Positions 20,032-31,583 of a stretch of 64,000 nt of DNA are shown in pieces. The DNA is taken from positions 85,404 to 149,403 of the forward strand of contig NZ_PENS01000013.1 of the NCBI RefSeq assembly GCF_003144325.1, in the 5' to 3' direction. How positions within the stretch are numbered: the first letter of the stretch is position 1; each line of letters begins with the position of its first letter. This DNA comes from Proteus terrae (lineage in GTDB: Bacteria; Pseudomonadota; Gammaproteobacteria; Enterobacterales; Enterobacteriaceae). The notes beneath the pieces are model-generated. The model searched no databases, had not been told where the DNA came from, and saw only the letters and a list, made by a program, of their open reading frames with translations. The position numbers were made by a program, and so were the translations under genes.

Positions 20032-22419
20032 CTAGTCCCTCAAGGATGCTTGGAATCGCTGTTTCAATGCTGCTACACAGTTACTCACTGTTGCAGCAAT
20101 CTCATCTTCTTCCAGTGTATGCTCGATATCCTGCAAGATTATGCTAATAGCGAGGCTTTTATAGCCCTCTGCTACTCCCTTACCACAATACACGTCAAAT
20201 AAGTTTATGCCAACTATTTGATTTCCGCCAACTTTCTTACATTCGGCTAAAATATCTTCTGCAGCAACATCATTCGGAACAACTACAGCGATATCTCTAC
20301 GATTCGAAGGGTAACGAGAAACTGCTTTTGCTTGTGGTAAACTGCGATTTGCAATTGCATTCCAACGTATTTCGAATACTACCGTACGACCGTTTAAGTC
20401 AAGTTTACGTTCAAGCTCTGGATGAACAACGCCAATACAGCCAATATATTCATTTCTCAGATAAATCCCAGCACTTTGTCCCGGATGAAGTGCTGAATGA
20501 CTAGCTGGTTTAAATGTAATTTCATCTAGCTGGCCTGTCAATTCCAGAATTGATTCAATATTACCTTTCAAATCAAAGAAATCAACAGTTTGCTTATCTA
20601 AATTCCAATGTTCTTCATAACGGTTGCCCGCGATCACACCAGCTAACATAAGTTCCTGACGTATTCCATATTCTGCTTGATTATCAGGAACAAAACGCAG
20701 ACCTGCTTCAAATAACCTAACTCTAGATTGTTGACGATTCTGATTATATACAGTTGTAGTCAATAATCCGGTTAATAGAGACAGTCTCATTGCTGACATA
20801 TCCGCTGAAATTGGATTAGGCAGAATTAATGCTTCTTCATTTGGATGTAATAAAGATTGGATCTTAGGATCAACAAAGCTATAAGTAATTGCTTCTTGGA
20901 AGCCATTGTCTACTAGCATTGTTTTAACGCGTTTTAATGATAAGTTCGCTTCGCGATGATTTGTCATCACCAAGTCAGCGCGTAATGGCACATCTGGAAT
21001 ATTGTTGTAGCCATAAATACGAGCAACTTCTTCAATTAGATCTTCTTCGATTTGAACATCGAAACGCCATGAAGGAACTGTTGCTAACCAGCCGTCATTT
21101 TCAACAGACACGTTGAAACCTAAGCGAGTTAATGAGTCCAGAACTTGTGCATCATCAATCACGTGACCTAATAAACGGTCTAATTTTTTACGTGTTAATT
21201 TGACTGGCGCAATATTTGGTAAATGTGCTTTATTGGTTACATCAATCACTTCACCAACTTCACCACCGCAAATCTCTAGCAATAATTTCGTTGCACGCTC
21301 AATTGCGTTGTATTGCAGCTCAGAATCAACGCCACGCTCAAAACGATGAGAGGCATCAGTATGCAAGCCATAACGACGTGCACGGCCTGTGATGGATAAT
21401 GGAGAGAAGAATGCACACTCTAAGAAGACATTTTTCGTTTCTTCATTAACACCTGATGATTCACCACCGAAAATACCGGCCATACCCAATGCTTGTTTTT
21501 CGTCAGCAATAACTAATACATCATCTTTTAATGTAATTTCATTGCCATCAAGTAAAGTCAGTTTTTCACCATCTTTAGCCAGACGAACAACTACAGCACC
21601 TTCAACGCGATCAAGATCGAACGCATGTAGCGGTTGGCCCATTTCAAGTAAAATTAAGTTGGTAATATCAACAATTGGGTCAATAGAACGAATGCCACCA
21701 CGACGTAACTTTTCTTGCATCCATAAAGGTGTTTTTGCTTTCACATTCACATCGGTGAAAACACGACCTAAATAACGTGGACACGCCTCTGGTGCTTCAA
21801 CACGTACAGGGAATGTTGCTGATGATGTTGCCGCAACAGGCGACATATCAGGTACTTGGCATTCCATTTTGTTGATCACAGCTATATCACGAGCAACACC
21901 TAAAATACCTAAGCAATCAGCACGGTTTGGTGTAATGCTAATTTCAATCGCATTATCATTTAATTTTAAATATTCACGAATATCCATGCCAATAGGCGCA
22001 TCAGCAGGTAATTCAATAATACCTTCATGATTTTCTGAAATTGCTAATTCAGAAAATGAGCACAGCATACCTTCAGATGGTTCGCCACGCAGTTTTGCTG
22101 CTTTAATTTTGAAATCGCCTGGTAATACAGCACCAACTGTTGCGACCGCAACTTTTAGGCCTTGGCGGCAGTTAGGTGCACCACAAACGATATCGAGTAA
22201 TCTATCACCGCCTACATTAACTTTCGTTACACGTAATTTATCGGCATTAGGATGTTGTCCACATTCAACAACTTCACCTACAAACACACCGTGAAAATCA
22301 CCAGCAACAGCTTCAACGCCGTCAACTTCAAGGCCTGCCATTGTCAGTTGTTCGGAAAGCGCTTCGCTACTAATCGCTGGGTTTACCCACTCACGTAACC
22401 AAAGTTCACTGAATTTCAT
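20032..22419 (-). CDS. pheT: Phenylalanyl-tRNA synthetase beta subunit
   Basis: Beta chain of the alpha2-beta2 synthetase, 795 residues as in E. coli. Visible in order: N-terminal tRNA-binding EMAP-like domain (about 40-150, [17 protein letters not shown]), B3/B4 editing region, B5 domain near 400-475, the catalytic-like core, and a C-terminal anticodon-binding FDX-ACB domain ([15 protein letters not shown] from about 700). It starts 14 bases after pheS. Confidence 0.97.
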   Translation of the reverse strand: MKFSELWLREWVNPAISSEALSEQLTMAGLEVDGVEAVAGDFHGVFVGEVVECGQHPNADKLRVTKVNVGGDRLLDIVCGAPNCRQGLKVAVATVGAVLPGDFKIKAAKLRGEPSEGMLCSFSELAISENHEGIIELPADAPIGMDIREYLKLNDNAIEISITPNRADCLGILGVARDIAVINKMECQVPDMSPVAATSSATFPVRVEAPEACPRYLGRVFTDVNVKAKTPLWMQEKLRRGGIRSIDPIVDITNLILLEMGQPLHAFDLDRVEGAVVVRLAKDGEKLTLLDGNEITLKDDVLVIADEKQALGMAGIFGGESSGVNEETKNVFLECAFFSPLSITGRARRYGLHTDASHRFERGVDSELQYNAIERATKLLLEICGGEVGEVIDVTNKAHLPNIAPVKLTRKKLDRLLGHVIDDAQVLDSLTRLGFNVSVENDGWLATVPSWRFDVQIEEDLIEEVARIYGYNNIPDVPLRADLVMTNHREANLSLKRVKTMLVDNGFQEAITYSFVDPKIQSLLHPNEEALILPNPISADMSAMRLSLLTGLLTTTVYNQNRQQSRVRLFEAGLRFVPDNQAEYGIRQELMLAGVIAGNRYEEHWNLDKQTVDFFDLKGNIESILELTGQLDEITFKPASHSALHPGQSAGIYLRNEYIGCIGVVHPELERKLDLNGRTVVFEIRWNAIANRSLPQAKAVSRYPSNRRDIAVVVPNDVAAEDILAECKKVGGNQIVGINLFDVYCGKGVAEGYKSLAISIILQDIEHTLEEDEIAATVSNCVAALKQRFQASLRD

Positions 22420-22433
22420 GAGATAATCCCACC

Positions 22434-23456
<1,023 letters not shown>

Positions 23457-23523
23457 TTATCAATGATGACGAATAAAATTGCCCTTTTTGGTTTCTAACC
23501 CAGTATTGGGATCTGAAAACAAA

Positions 23524-23546
23524 AAAGCCTCCATATTGGAGGCTCA
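23524..23546 (-). terminator. pheST attenuator terminator
   Basis: Minus-strand AGCCTCCA, three-base loop, TGGAGGCT then TTTTTT, about 110 bases before pheS and 47 bases after the pheM stop. An alternative 15-bp stem pairs 23605-23619 with 23559-23573 and includes the Phe codons of pheM, as expected for translation-coupled attenuation. Confidence 0.88.
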
Positions 23547-23592
23547 GGCGCTACTTTTCGTTTCTTTTCTTACGCGCAAAAGCCCCCTTGAA

Positions 23593-23640
23593 TTAGGCGC
23601 TAAAGTAAAAAAAGAAACGAAAAAAAGCGATATTTAACAT
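23593..23640 (-). CDS. pheM: pheST operon leader peptide PheM
   Basis: Fifteen-codon leader reading [15 protein letters not shown], with six Phe residues including an FFF run. It closely resembles E. coli PheM ([14 protein letters not shown]). Stalling at Phe codons when charged tRNA-Phe is scarce should free the antiterminator and allow transcription into pheST. It lies between rplT and pheS with the attenuator just downstream. Confidence 0.93.
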   Translation of the reverse strand: [15 protein letters not shown]

Positions 23641-23706
23641 TGATAATGTCTCTTAAAATATTAACTTATTGAATTTATATCATTAAGCCACAAATCTAGA
23701 CAAAAT

Positions 23707-23731
23707 AAAAGAGGGAGAAAACTCCCTCTTC
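23707..23731 (-). terminator. Terminator after rplT
   Basis: Minus-strand AAGAGGGAG, TTTT, CTCCCTCTT followed by TTATTTTG. It comes 17 bases after the rplT stop and upstream of pheM, so it probably separates the infC-rpmI-rplT and pheMST transcripts, at least in part. Confidence 0.85.
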
Positions 23732-23747
23732 CATTGCTTAATAAATA

Positions 23748-24113
<366 letters not shown>

Positions 24114-24146
24114 CTAAATGTCTATATTCTGTTAAAAAAGTGATAC

Positions 24147-24398
<252 letters not shown>

Positions 24399-24438
24399 TC
24401 AGCCTTTAAAGACTGACGCTATTACTTGAATTGCCCGA

Positions 24439-24978
24439 CTATTTCTTCTTCGGCGCTAACACCATGATCATCTGACGCCCTTCAATCTTATTAGGGAAAG
24501 ATTCAACAGCAGCCAGTTCATCCAAATCTTGACGGATACGGTTAAGCATTTCCATACCGATTTGTTGGTGCGCCATTTCACGACCACGGAAACGCAGTGT
24601 GACTTTGGCTTTATCGCCATCTTCAAGAAAACGAATCAGGTTGCGTAGTTTGACCTGATAGTCGCCTTCATCTGTACCAGGACGGAATTTAACTTCCTTA
24701 ACCTGAATAACTTTTTGTTTCTTTTTCTGTTCTTTGAGAGTCTTACTTTTCTCATAGAGGAATTTGCCGTAGTCCATAATACGACAAACCGGCGGCTCGG
24801 CATTAGGACTAATTTCAACTAAATCAGCACCTGCTTCCTCGGCTTTCTCAAGAGCCTCTTTCAGACTAACAACTCCAATCTGTTCGCCATCTAAACCTGT
24901 TAAACGAACTTCATGAGCGCGAATCTCACCATTGATGCGATTCTGACGCGTTGATTGAATTCTTTTTCCGCCTTTAAT
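24439..24978 (-). CDS. infC: Translation initiation factor IF-3 (AUU start)
   Basis: IF-3, 179 residues. The first ATG in frame (24777) falls in the middle of the conserved sequence ([12 protein letters not shown]) and would lose a third of the protein. Upstream the frame is open and matches E. coli IF-3 ([19 protein letters not shown]), beginning at ATT, position 24978, with GGAGG eight bases before it. E. coli infC also starts with AUU, which lets IF-3 repress its own translation by discriminating against non-AUG starts. The codon lies three bases after the thrS stop. Confidence 0.96.
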   Translation of the reverse strand: MKGGKRIQSTRQNRINGEIRAHEVRLTGLDGEQIGVVSLKEALEKAEEAGADLVEISPNAEPPVCRIMDYGKFLYEKSKTLKEQKKKQKVIQVKEVKFRPGTDEGDYQVKLRNLIRFLEDGDKAKVTLRFRGREMAHQQIGMEMLNRIRQDLDELAAVESFPNKIEGRQMIMVLAPKKK

Positions 24979-24981
24979 ACC

Positions 24982-26910
24982 TTATTCCTCCAACTGATGA
25001 AGACTTCTGCTTCTAATTTCTTGCAGAAGCTTTTCTTTAAATTCGTTAACGTCGATACTGCCAAGATCTTTTCCTCGACGAGTACGAACCGCCACTTTGC
25101 CTGATTCAACTTCTTTATCGCCACAGACAAGCATGTACGGAACACGACGTAAAGTATGTTCACGAATTTTAAAGCCAATCTTCTCATTTCTCAAGTCTGC
25201 TTTTGCACGAATTCCGGCATCTTGCAATTCTTTGACGAGTTTTTGTACATAATCAGCCTGTCCATCCGTGATATTCATCACGACAACCTGCTGTGGTGCT
25301 AACCAAGTTGGGAAGAATCCTGCGTATTCTTCTGTCAGAATACCAATAAAACGTTCTAAGGATCCTAGCACTGCTCGGTGTAACATAACAGGTACTTTAC
25401 GCTCGTTGTTTTCGGCAACATAAGATGCGCCTAAACGACCTGGTAGTGAGAAGTCTAATTGTACTGTACCACACTGCCATGCACGATCTAAACAATCGTA
25501 AAGTGTAAATTCAATTTTAGGGCCGTAAAACGCCCCTTCACCTGGCTGATATTCAAATTCAATATTGTTATCAGTTAAGGCTTTTGCTAAGTCTGCTTCA
25601 GCAACATCCCATAATGCATCTTCACCGATACGTTTTTCTGGGCGAGTAGACAACTTAACAACGATTTTTTCAAATCCGAAAGTAGAATATACATCATAAA
25701 TCAATTTGATGCAGTCATTTACTTCACTTAAAATTTGTTCTTCAGTACAGAAAATATGCGCATCGTCTTGTGTAAAGCCACGAACACGCATTAAACCATG
25801 TAATGCACCTGATGGTTCATTACGATGGCAACTACCGAATTCAGCCATACGTAATGGCAAATCACGGTAAGAACGTAAACCTTGTTTGAAGATTTGTACG
25901 TGACCAGGGCAGTTCATTGGTTTAATACAATATTCACGGTTCTCTGAAGATGTTGTGAACATATTTTCTTTGTAGTTTTCCCAGTGACCTGTTTTTTCCC
26001 AAAGAACACGATCCATCATAAATGGACCTTTTACTTCTTGGTAATCATATTCTTTTAATTTACAACGTACAAATGTTTCTAACTCACGGAAAATAGTCCA
26101 GCCATCATTATGCCAGAAAGCCATACCTGGTGCTTCTTCTTGCATATGATATAAATCAAGCTGTTTACCAATTTTACGGTGGTCACGTTTAGCTGCTTCT
26201 TCTAAGCGATCTAAGTAAGCTTTTAACTGTTTCTTATCAGCCCAAGCTGTACCATAAATGCGTTGTAGCATTTTATTGTCGCTGTTACCACGCCAATATG
26301 CACCTGCGATTTTCTGCAATTTGAAGTTATGACAGAAACGCATGTTTGGAACGTGTGGTCCACGGCACATATCAACGTATTCTTGGTGATGATAAAGACC
26401 TGGTTGAGAATCTTGGCTAATATTTTCGTCAAGAATAGCAACTTTATAGTCTTCACCACGAGAAACAAATGTTTCACGAGCTTCAGCCCAGCTTACGCGT
26501 TTTTTAATAACGTCATAATCTGTTTTCGCCAACTCTAGCATGCGTTTTTCTAGAGCGTCTAAATCTTCCTGTGTTAGAGAATGGTCTAAATCCACATCGT
26601 AGTAGAATCCATTTTCAATAACAGGACCAATCGCCATTTTGGTGTGTGGCCATAATTGTTTAATTGCATGTCCCAATAAGTGGGCACAAGAGTGACGAAT
26701 AATCTCAAGACCTTCATCATCTTTTGCGGTGATAATCGCCAGATTTGAATCCTGCTCGATTAATTCACAAGCATCCACCAGCTCACCATTAACACGGCCT
26801 GCAATGCATGCTTTCGCAAGTCCAGGACCGATATCTGCAGCGACATCCATGACAGAAACTGCATTTTCAAATTGACGTTGGCTTCCGTCAGGAAGAGTAA
26901 TAATTGGCAT
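24982..26910 (-). CDS. thrS: Threonyl-tRNA synthetase
   Basis: Class II synthetase of 642 residues, same as E. coli. N-terminal TGS domain (1-60) and editing domain ([10 protein letters not shown] near 73, with the HxxxH motif) precede the catalytic core with MNCPGH and the motif 2 block [21 protein letters not shown], then the anticodon-binding domain ([12 protein letters not shown] onward). Zinc ligands Cys and two His are in place. An operator-like hairpin precedes it, so it is probably repressed by its own product. Confidence 0.98.
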   Translation of the reverse strand: MPIITLPDGSQRQFENAVSVMDVAADIGPGLAKACIAGRVNGELVDACELIEQDSNLAIITAKDDEGLEIIRHSCAHLLGHAIKQLWPHTKMAIGPVIENGFYYDVDLDHSLTQEDLDALEKRMLELAKTDYDVIKKRVSWAEARETFVSRGEDYKVAILDENISQDSQPGLYHHQEYVDMCRGPHVPNMRFCHNFKLQKIAGAYWRGNSDNKMLQRIYGTAWADKKQLKAYLDRLEEAAKRDHRKIGKQLDLYHMQEEAPGMAFWHNDGWTIFRELETFVRCKLKEYDYQEVKGPFMMDRVLWEKTGHWENYKENMFTTSSENREYCIKPMNCPGHVQIFKQGLRSYRDLPLRMAEFGSCHRNEPSGALHGLMRVRGFTQDDAHIFCTEEQILSEVNDCIKLIYDVYSTFGFEKIVVKLSTRPEKRIGEDALWDVAEADLAKALTDNNIEFEYQPGEGAFYGPKIEFTLYDCLDRAWQCGTVQLDFSLPGRLGASYVAENNERKVPVMLHRAVLGSLERFIGILTEEYAGFFPTWLAPQQVVVMNITDGQADYVQKLVKELQDAGIRAKADLRNEKIGFKIREHTLRRVPYMLVCGDKEVESGKVAVRTRRGKDLGSIDVNEFKEKLLQEIRSRSLHQLEE

Positions 26911-26931
26911 TTAAAATCCTTATTTACAGTG

Positions 26932-26952
26932 GTGACCCATACGCAAGATCAC
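26932..26952 (-). promoter_or_regulatory. thrS: thrS translational operator (tRNA-Thr anticodon-arm mimic)
   Basis: On the minus strand GTGATCT and GGGTCAC pair (7 bp with G-U pairs) around a seven-base loop TGCGTAT. The loop holds CGT at the position of an anticodon, the anticodon of a tRNA-Thr. It ends 21 bases before the thrS ATG. In E. coli a similar leader hairpin is bound by ThrRS to block ribosome access. A second hairpin (26999-27018, ACTTGC/GCAAGT) and TGTACAC-N4-GTGTACA (27021-27038) lie further upstream. Confidence 0.8.
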
Positions 26953-27232
26953 ATGCAAACATCATTTTTCTTTAAAATTTAATACGTTAGTAGCATCTAC
27001 TTGCTTCACTCTGCAAGTTATGTACACCATTGTGTACACATTTAGCAAAAGCACCTCAAAATGTGTTGGTGTACTGCTCTAACTCGGACGCGATAGTATC
27101 ATAGTGAAAAAAAATTATATATCGTTAGTTGCATCAACATCTTAATTCTACGCCCTGTTATACTCTCCAAAAAACCACCATTCGGATCCGTTATGAATCT
27201 CGCAAACTTAAACTAAGTAAAGAAAAAAGATA
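26953..27232. other. thrS leader and promoter region
   Basis: Contains the two further inverted repeats of the thrS leader (26999-27018 and 27021-27038) and, by position, the thrS promoter. No coding sequence was seen. Confidence 0.45.
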
Positions 27233-27576
27233 ATGGAATTATTCAAACCTGATAATCCTGAATGGGTAACTTGTGAAATTGACGCACACCTTTTGATGTT
27301 TCAGGCGTAGCTTACATGCTTAAAGGGATGGGATCTCTTAACAAGAAAAATATTCTTGAATCTATCCGCAGAACATTGGATCGCATGGTTAAAGATGGCT
27401 TGTTAGAAAAGGTATTCAGTTATGAGAGACGGCAAAATAAACACCAGGGCTCAAGCAATTCTCCTGATGTTCGCTGTGTCGTTAGTCGGTATGGTCTGCC
27501 TGGGAAGTGCCATATTGTGAAATGCGAAAATGACGCAGAGGACTTTATTGAAGGTGAGTGTGTTAAGATTGATTAA
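27233..27576 (+). pseudogene. Frameshifted remnant of a small winged-helix-like protein, possibly phage or plasmid derived
   Basis: The frame from ATG 27233 reads MELFKPDNPEWVTCEIDAH and then meets TAG at 27308. A second frame continues as DVSGVAYMLKGMGSLNKKN and ends CVKID at 27576. Restoring one T in the TTTT run at 27291-27294 joins them into a protein of about 114 residues. The C-terminal frame has helix-turn-helix-like helices (ESIRRTLDRMVKDGLLEKV) and a KV/RYGLPG region. I do not recognise the family; the pattern suggests a small regulator or replication accessory of a mobile element. A shorter 86-residue protein from 27316 is possible but lacks a good ribosome site. Confidence 0.6.
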
Positions 27577-28026
27577 CTTACTATTTTTTCTAGGAATTGA
27601 CTCGATACTCTTTTCTCTGTCTCTTTTTTATCTCCCATCATTTTTTGTGGGAAGTAATATAAATTATAAGCTAAAAATGACAATATGAAGGCTATCCAAT
27701 AGCCTACTATTTTAGGGTTTCTTTTTCTGACGATATGAAGATATATAAATGGGAGACAGAAAAATAATAGACCTAAGAAAATAAATTTAGGATCATTGCA
27801 CTTAATAAGAGCAAGCTCTCCCTTTGAAACTAAAGTGGCATTAAAATAGAAAATTAAATTAATTATTATTAAAACCAGTGAGGATAAGATGGATTTCTTT
27901 AGTGGAGACTGGATATATTTAAATGCTGATATAACAACAAAAAAAATAATAAACGGGGGCTAAATATAAAATAGCCATTGCAATAAAAACGACAGTCATT
28001 ATAAAAACAGCTATTTCACCACTCAT
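27573..28026 (-). pseudogene. Frameshifted small membrane protein gene
   Basis: Starting at ATG 28026 on the minus strand the frame reads MSGEIAVFIMTVVFIAMAILYLAP and soon stops. Dropping one C from the five-C run (GGGGG on the plus strand, 27955-27959) opens a continuous frame of about 127 more codons (PFIIFFVVISAFKYIQSPLK ... FLEKIVS) to the stop at 27573. The joined product would have about 150 residues and four to five hydrophobic helices. Family not recognised. It could be a real pseudogene, a phase-variable homopolymer or a sequencing error. Its end touches the convergent remnant by four bases. Confidence 0.6.
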
Positions 28027-28337
28027 AATTATCCTTATTTTATATTATGTAAATACACTTATTTAATATATTTACTATTTTCCTCTCATTTGCATAATCA
28101 TATTATAGTGTGAATTTTTCGTTATTCTGTGTTCCTCTTCGTATTTTCCATTATAGGTAATACTTGTTATTTAAATCATAAACATAGATGCATTAATCAT
28201 CAAAAATATACTTATCACTTTGCAATTTATAACTAGTTTCATTACCATCAGTACCCATCAAGCGGAAACCGTGGCTTTAAAAATAACATTCTCTGGGGCG
28301 GGCCAGAACTTTCATTGTTAACATAAAGGTGTATAAC
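28027..28337. other. Intergenic region upstream of the PACE gene
   Basis: About 310 bases, AT-rich, with a short G/C-rich patch (GGGGCGGGCC near 28296). It should contain divergent promoters for the PACE-like gene and the broken membrane gene. No RNA or ORF recognised. Confidence 0.35.
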
Positions 28338-28778
28338 GTGTTTTATTTAAAGCCCCGCCCTCGTAAATTGGTCTATGCTATTACCTTTGAGATTCTCGCG
28401 ATTTTATTAAGCACTGTTTTACTAGCAATATTAAGCCAAAGCCAATCACATAATTCACTGCCCGTTGCAATAGCTGTTTCTGTTATTGCTCTGATTTGGA
28501 ATTATATTTTTAATTCTTTCTTTGAATTAATTGAGTCGAAATTAAGGATCAAAAAACGTACAGTCATGGTACGACTTACCCATGCAATAAGTTTTGAATT
28601 AGGTCTGTTCTTCTTTACCATTCCACTTTATATGTGGTGGTATAATGTAAGCTTTATCAAAGCGATAAGTATGGAAGTCACTATATTAGTGTTCTTCTTT
28701 ATCTATACCTATTTATTCACACTCATTTTCGATAAATTATGTCCTCGTGTTTATTCGACAGAAAACAAAGTGGTGTAA
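28338..28778 (+). CDS. PACE-family (bacterial transmembrane pair) efflux protein
   Basis: Inner-membrane protein of about 146 residues with four helices built from two tandem BTP units. Each starts with the family motif: KLVYAITFEI in the first and RLTHAISFELG in the second, with the conserved Glu. Proteins such as AceI export chlorhexidine or other biocides by proton exchange; the substrate here is unknown. GTG at 28338 is preferred because AAAGG lies 8 bases upstream; another GTG three codons earlier (28329) is possible. It converges on the AraC-type regulator with 4 bases between them. Confidence 0.8.
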   Translation: MFYLKPRPRKLVYAITFEILAILLSTVLLAILSQSQSHNSLPVAIAVSVIALIWNYIFNSFFELIESKLRIKKRTVMVRLTHAISFELGLFFFTIPLYMWWYNVSFIKAISMEVTILVFFFIYTYLFTLIFDKLCPRVYSTENKVV

Positions 28779-28782
28779 TCGC

Positions 28783-29493
28783 TTAATCCTGTCGATACTC
28801 AGTAGGACTTTTATTAAAGTATTGGCGAAATGCCTGACTAAATGCAGAGTGTGAATCATATCCTACTGCTAGTGCAATATTTTCAATATTTACGGATGTG
28901 TATTTTAATAATTCAGCGGCTTTGCTAAGTCGCTGTTGAGTGACATATTGCATCACAGACACACCCACCTCTGCTTTCATTTTTCGCTGTAACGTACTCG
29001 CTGATGTATTAAAAGCAGAAGCAATATCATGTGTTGTTAATGGTGTATGTAATTTATTCACTAGCCAAGCATTCAAACTATCGCGCCAACCTTTTTGTAT
29101 TTCCATTTGAGCGAGTAATAAGCGCGTGATCGTTGAATATTGATCAGGGGGTTGAGGATATTGATGTAGCCATTCCAATAACCCAATTGCTGCCGGTGAT
29201 AGTGCAAATTGCCCACCTTTCTCACTTAATTGCCATTGCGAGGTCGCTGGAAGTTCGAGAATAAAATTTTTATTATCGATATTGCCTGAAAAGGCATGAT
29301 GAATAGTTGGAGGGATAATCAAGCAGTTTTGATTAGAAATCAGAAAGTCTTCTCGATTAAAATTGACTTCCATCGAACCCGAAAGCCCAAAAATAATCTG
29401 CCATAAATTATCATGCTGATGAGATACCGTCTCTTGTGTATAACATCGCAAATGCAATTGAGGTAATAACAAAAGACACTCCTTTATATCCAT
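28783..29493 (-). CDS. AraC-family transcriptional regulator
   Basis: Predicted DNA-binding regulator of 236 residues. The N-terminal half resembles a cupin sensor (HQHDNLWQIIFGLSG, IIPPTIHHAFSG), with metal-like His spacing. The C-terminal half has the double HTH: HDIASAFNTSASTLQRKMK near 155-173 and IENIALAVGYDSHSAFSQAFRQ near 204-225, ending NKSPTEYRQD. The target is unknown; its neighbour is an efflux gene in convergent orientation, so regulation of that gene would be indirect evidence only. Confidence 0.88.
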   Translation of the reverse strand: MDIKECLLLLPQLHLRCYTQETVSHQHDNLWQIIFGLSGSMEVNFNREDFLISNQNCLIIPPTIHHAFSGNIDNKNFILELPATSQWQLSEKGGQFALSPAAIGLLEWLHQYPQPPDQYSTITRLLLAQMEIQKGWRDSLNAWLVNKLHTPLTTHDIASAFNTSASTLQRKMKAEVGVSVMQYVTQQRLSKAAELLKYTSVNIENIALAVGYDSHSAFSQAFRQYFNKSPTEYRQD

Positions 29494-29571
29494 CCTACTA
29501 TTGAATAATAATTACTATATCAAAACTCAGCAGAACATCACTATTTAAGAGTGTCTTATCAAGATACTTAT

Positions 29572-29910
29572 TTAAGCCAAACGAGAGCCATTTGGTAAAG
29601 GTAAGTTAAACTCAGCCAATACAATTGCCCCCATTTCGTCAGGTGCCCCTGTAATTAAAACTTCAGATTTTATACCTGCAATGCGTTTAACTGGGAAATT
29701 ACATACACATAAAATACGACGACCAACAAGCTCTTCGGGTGTGTAGTTTACCGTAATTTGAGCACTTGAACGCTTTATGCCTAATTCGCCCAAATCGACT
29801 TCCATAACATAAGCCGGTTTATTAGCTTTCTTATTTATTTCTGCGCTAATAATAGTCCCTACTCGCATATCTACACGTAGAAAATCATCCCATTCAATTA
29901 AATCTGTCAT
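29572..29910 (-). CDS. csaA: CsaA-type tRNA-binding domain protein
   Basis: Small protein of 112 residues with the OB-fold EMAP/Trbp111 domain. It fits CsaA well: FLRVDMRVGTIISAE at the N-terminus, KRSSAQITVNY in the middle and NFPVKRIAGIKSEVLITGA near the C-terminus. CsaA from Bacillus has chaperone and export-related activity; homologues bind tRNA as dimers. It stands alone, transcribed away from the acetyltransferase gene. Confidence 0.85.
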   Translation of the reverse strand: MTDLIEWDDFLRVDMRVGTIISAEINKKANKPAYVMEVDLGELGIKRSSAQITVNYTPEELVGRRILCVCNFPVKRIAGIKSEVLITGAPDEMGAIVLAEFNLPLPNGSRLA

Positions 29911-29978
29911 CTTTTTACCAATCTATTATGTTTACGGTTATATCTCTATTACTGGATTATAGATTAACACGCATTATG

Positions 29979-30001
29979 CTGGCTCACCTGTGGTGAGGCA
30001 G
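29979..30001. other. Isolated GC-rich hairpin
   Basis: CTGGCTCACC, TGT, GGTGAGGCAG: a ten-base stem with one mismatch between the divergent csaA and acetyltransferase genes. No U-run follows in either direction. Function unknown; it could sit in the csaA leader. Confidence 0.35.
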
Positions 30002-30176
30002 TCATTCTCTGTTTAGAAAGAATCACTGTCACTCTTTTTTCTCTATTTTCATCATTCTGAATTTTGCTTATTTTCTAATAGCCTTTTAAATAACCATATC
30101 AATTCATAAATTTGTTATGTATAAAAAGTATTCTTAAGAAATGCAGTGTTATTAACAACCCCAGAGAATATTTATT

Positions 30177-30770
30177 ATGAAAAAGATAACAGAGTGGACA
30201 ACACTGGAAGGAAAACTTGTACGTTTAGTGCCTCTTAGCATAGAACACTATTCAGAACTCCATGAGCTAATTGAAAAAGATAGACCCGATGAGCTTTGGT
30301 ATACCACTGTTCCTTCAGTAACAGAGTTACAACGCGATATTGAACATAAACTTCAATTGCAACAAAAAGGGTTAATGCTGCCTTTTACCATAGTTTCTAA
30401 AGCTAATAACTGTCTGGTTGGCATAACAACCTTTATGAATATTGATAGTCAAACGCCAAGATTAGAAATTGGTTCAACATGGTATGCCAAAGAAGTACAA
30501 AGAACAGGAATAAACACAGAAGCTAAATACCTCTTACTTAAATATGCCTTAGAAGACTTACAGTGTATTGCTGTTGAATTTCGTACTCATATATTAAATC
30601 AAACTAGCCGTAGAGCGATTGAACGACTTGGCGCAAAACTGGATGGTATTTTGCGTAATCATAGATTAACAACTGGTGGTCAAAAAAGAGATACTTGCGT
30701 TTATAGCATTACTGATTACGACTGGGAAGCGGTAAAAGTGCACTTAGAATGGCTTATGAAAAAATACTAA
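30177..30770 (+). CDS. GNAT-family N-acetyltransferase (RimJ/RimL type)
   Basis: Predicted cytoplasmic acetyl-CoA-dependent acetyltransferase, 197 residues. The fold runs GKLVRLVPLS, LVGITTFMNID, LEIGSTWYAKEVQRTGINTEAKYLLLKYAL (the acetyl-CoA loop), and LNQTSRRAIERLGAKLDGILRNH. This pattern is that of protein or small-molecule acetyltransferases near RimJ/RimL. The substrate cannot be told from sequence, and no operon partner is visible. Confidence 0.85.
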   Translation: MKKITEWTTLEGKLVRLVPLSIEHYSELHELIEKDRPDELWYTTVPSVTELQRDIEHKLQLQQKGLMLPFTIVSKANNCLVGITTFMNIDSQTPRLEIGSTWYAKEVQRTGINTEAKYLLLKYALEDLQCIAVEFRTHILNQTSRRAIERLGAKLDGILRNHRLTTGGQKRDTCVYSITDYDWEAVKVHLEWLMKKY

Positions 30771-30869
30771 TACATATTAAGAATATTACGAGGAAAATAA
30801 CTTTTATCTCGTTTAATTTGTTATCATAATTACTCCTTAATTACCTGTTATTGGGAGCTTTTATATTCC

Positions 30870-31583
30870 ATGCACTCTGTTTACCAGTTTTTTCAAGCTA
30901 TCGGTCTTGGTCTTATTTTGCTTTTACCTTTAACTAATCCATTAACGACTGTCGCTCTTTGGCTTGGCCTTTCAGGCAATATGACAAAGGAACAACGTAA
31001 TCAACAATCGTTAATGGCGTGTGTATATATTTTCCTCATTATGACCATCGCGTTCTATGCGGGACGGATCATAATGACAACTTTTGGTATTTCTATCCCC
31101 GGTCTTCGTATTGCAGGCGGAATGATAGTTGCCTTTATTGGCTTTAGTATGTTGTTTCCAAACACACCTAATGTCGATGATCCTATTTCAGACGATAATA
31201 ATCCACATCGTAATCCTAAAGAGCCTAATATTGCCTTTGTTCCTTTAGCAATGCCAAGTACAGCAGGCCCCGGAACGATTGCAATGATAATTAGTACAGC
31301 AGCTTCAATCCCATCACGTACTGATATTGCACAATGGGTATTGTATATTGCCCCTGTGACAAGCTTCTTTTTAATTAGCGTTATCGTTTGGGTGTCACTT
31401 CGTGGCTCCACCAGCATTATGAAGTTTTTAGGCCACAGTGGTATTGACGCTATTTCTCGTGTAATGGGATTTTTATTAATCTGTATGGGCGTTCAGTTTA
31501 TGATCAATGGCGTTCTTGAAATTATTGCTGATTTGCCTGCTTTGTTAAAACAGGCTCAAGCAGCCGCTAATTTGCCAGACTAA
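30870..31583 (+). CDS. marC: MarC-family inner-membrane protein
   Basis: Integral membrane protein of 237 residues with six hydrophobic segments. It matches E. coli MarC closely ([73 protein letters not shown]). The function of MarC is unknown; despite its name it is not required for multiple antibiotic resistance. There is no marRAB next to it. Its last codons overlap the end of the convergent transglycosylase gene by four bases. Confidence 0.92.
   Translation: MHSVYQFFQAIGLGLILLLPLTNPLTTVALWLGLSGNMTKEQRNQQSLMACVYIFLIMTIAFYAGRIIMTTFGISIPGLRIAGGMIVAFIGFSMLFPNTPNVDDPISDDNNPHRNPKEPNIAFVPLAMPSTAGPGTIAMIISTAASIPSRTDIAQWVLYIAPVTSFFLISVIVWVSLRGSTSIMKFLGHSGIDAISRVMGFLLICMGVQFMINGVLEIIADLPALLKQAQAAANLPD

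Noticed and set aside
24439..24777. infC starting at the internal ATG 24777
   Set aside because: Conserved IF-3 sequence continues upstream to an ATT with good ribosome site.
27316..27576. Intact 86-residue gene rather than remnant
   Set aside because: Upstream in-register coding sequence in another frame joins it after one base, and the 27316 ATG has no ribosome site; kept as pseudogene.
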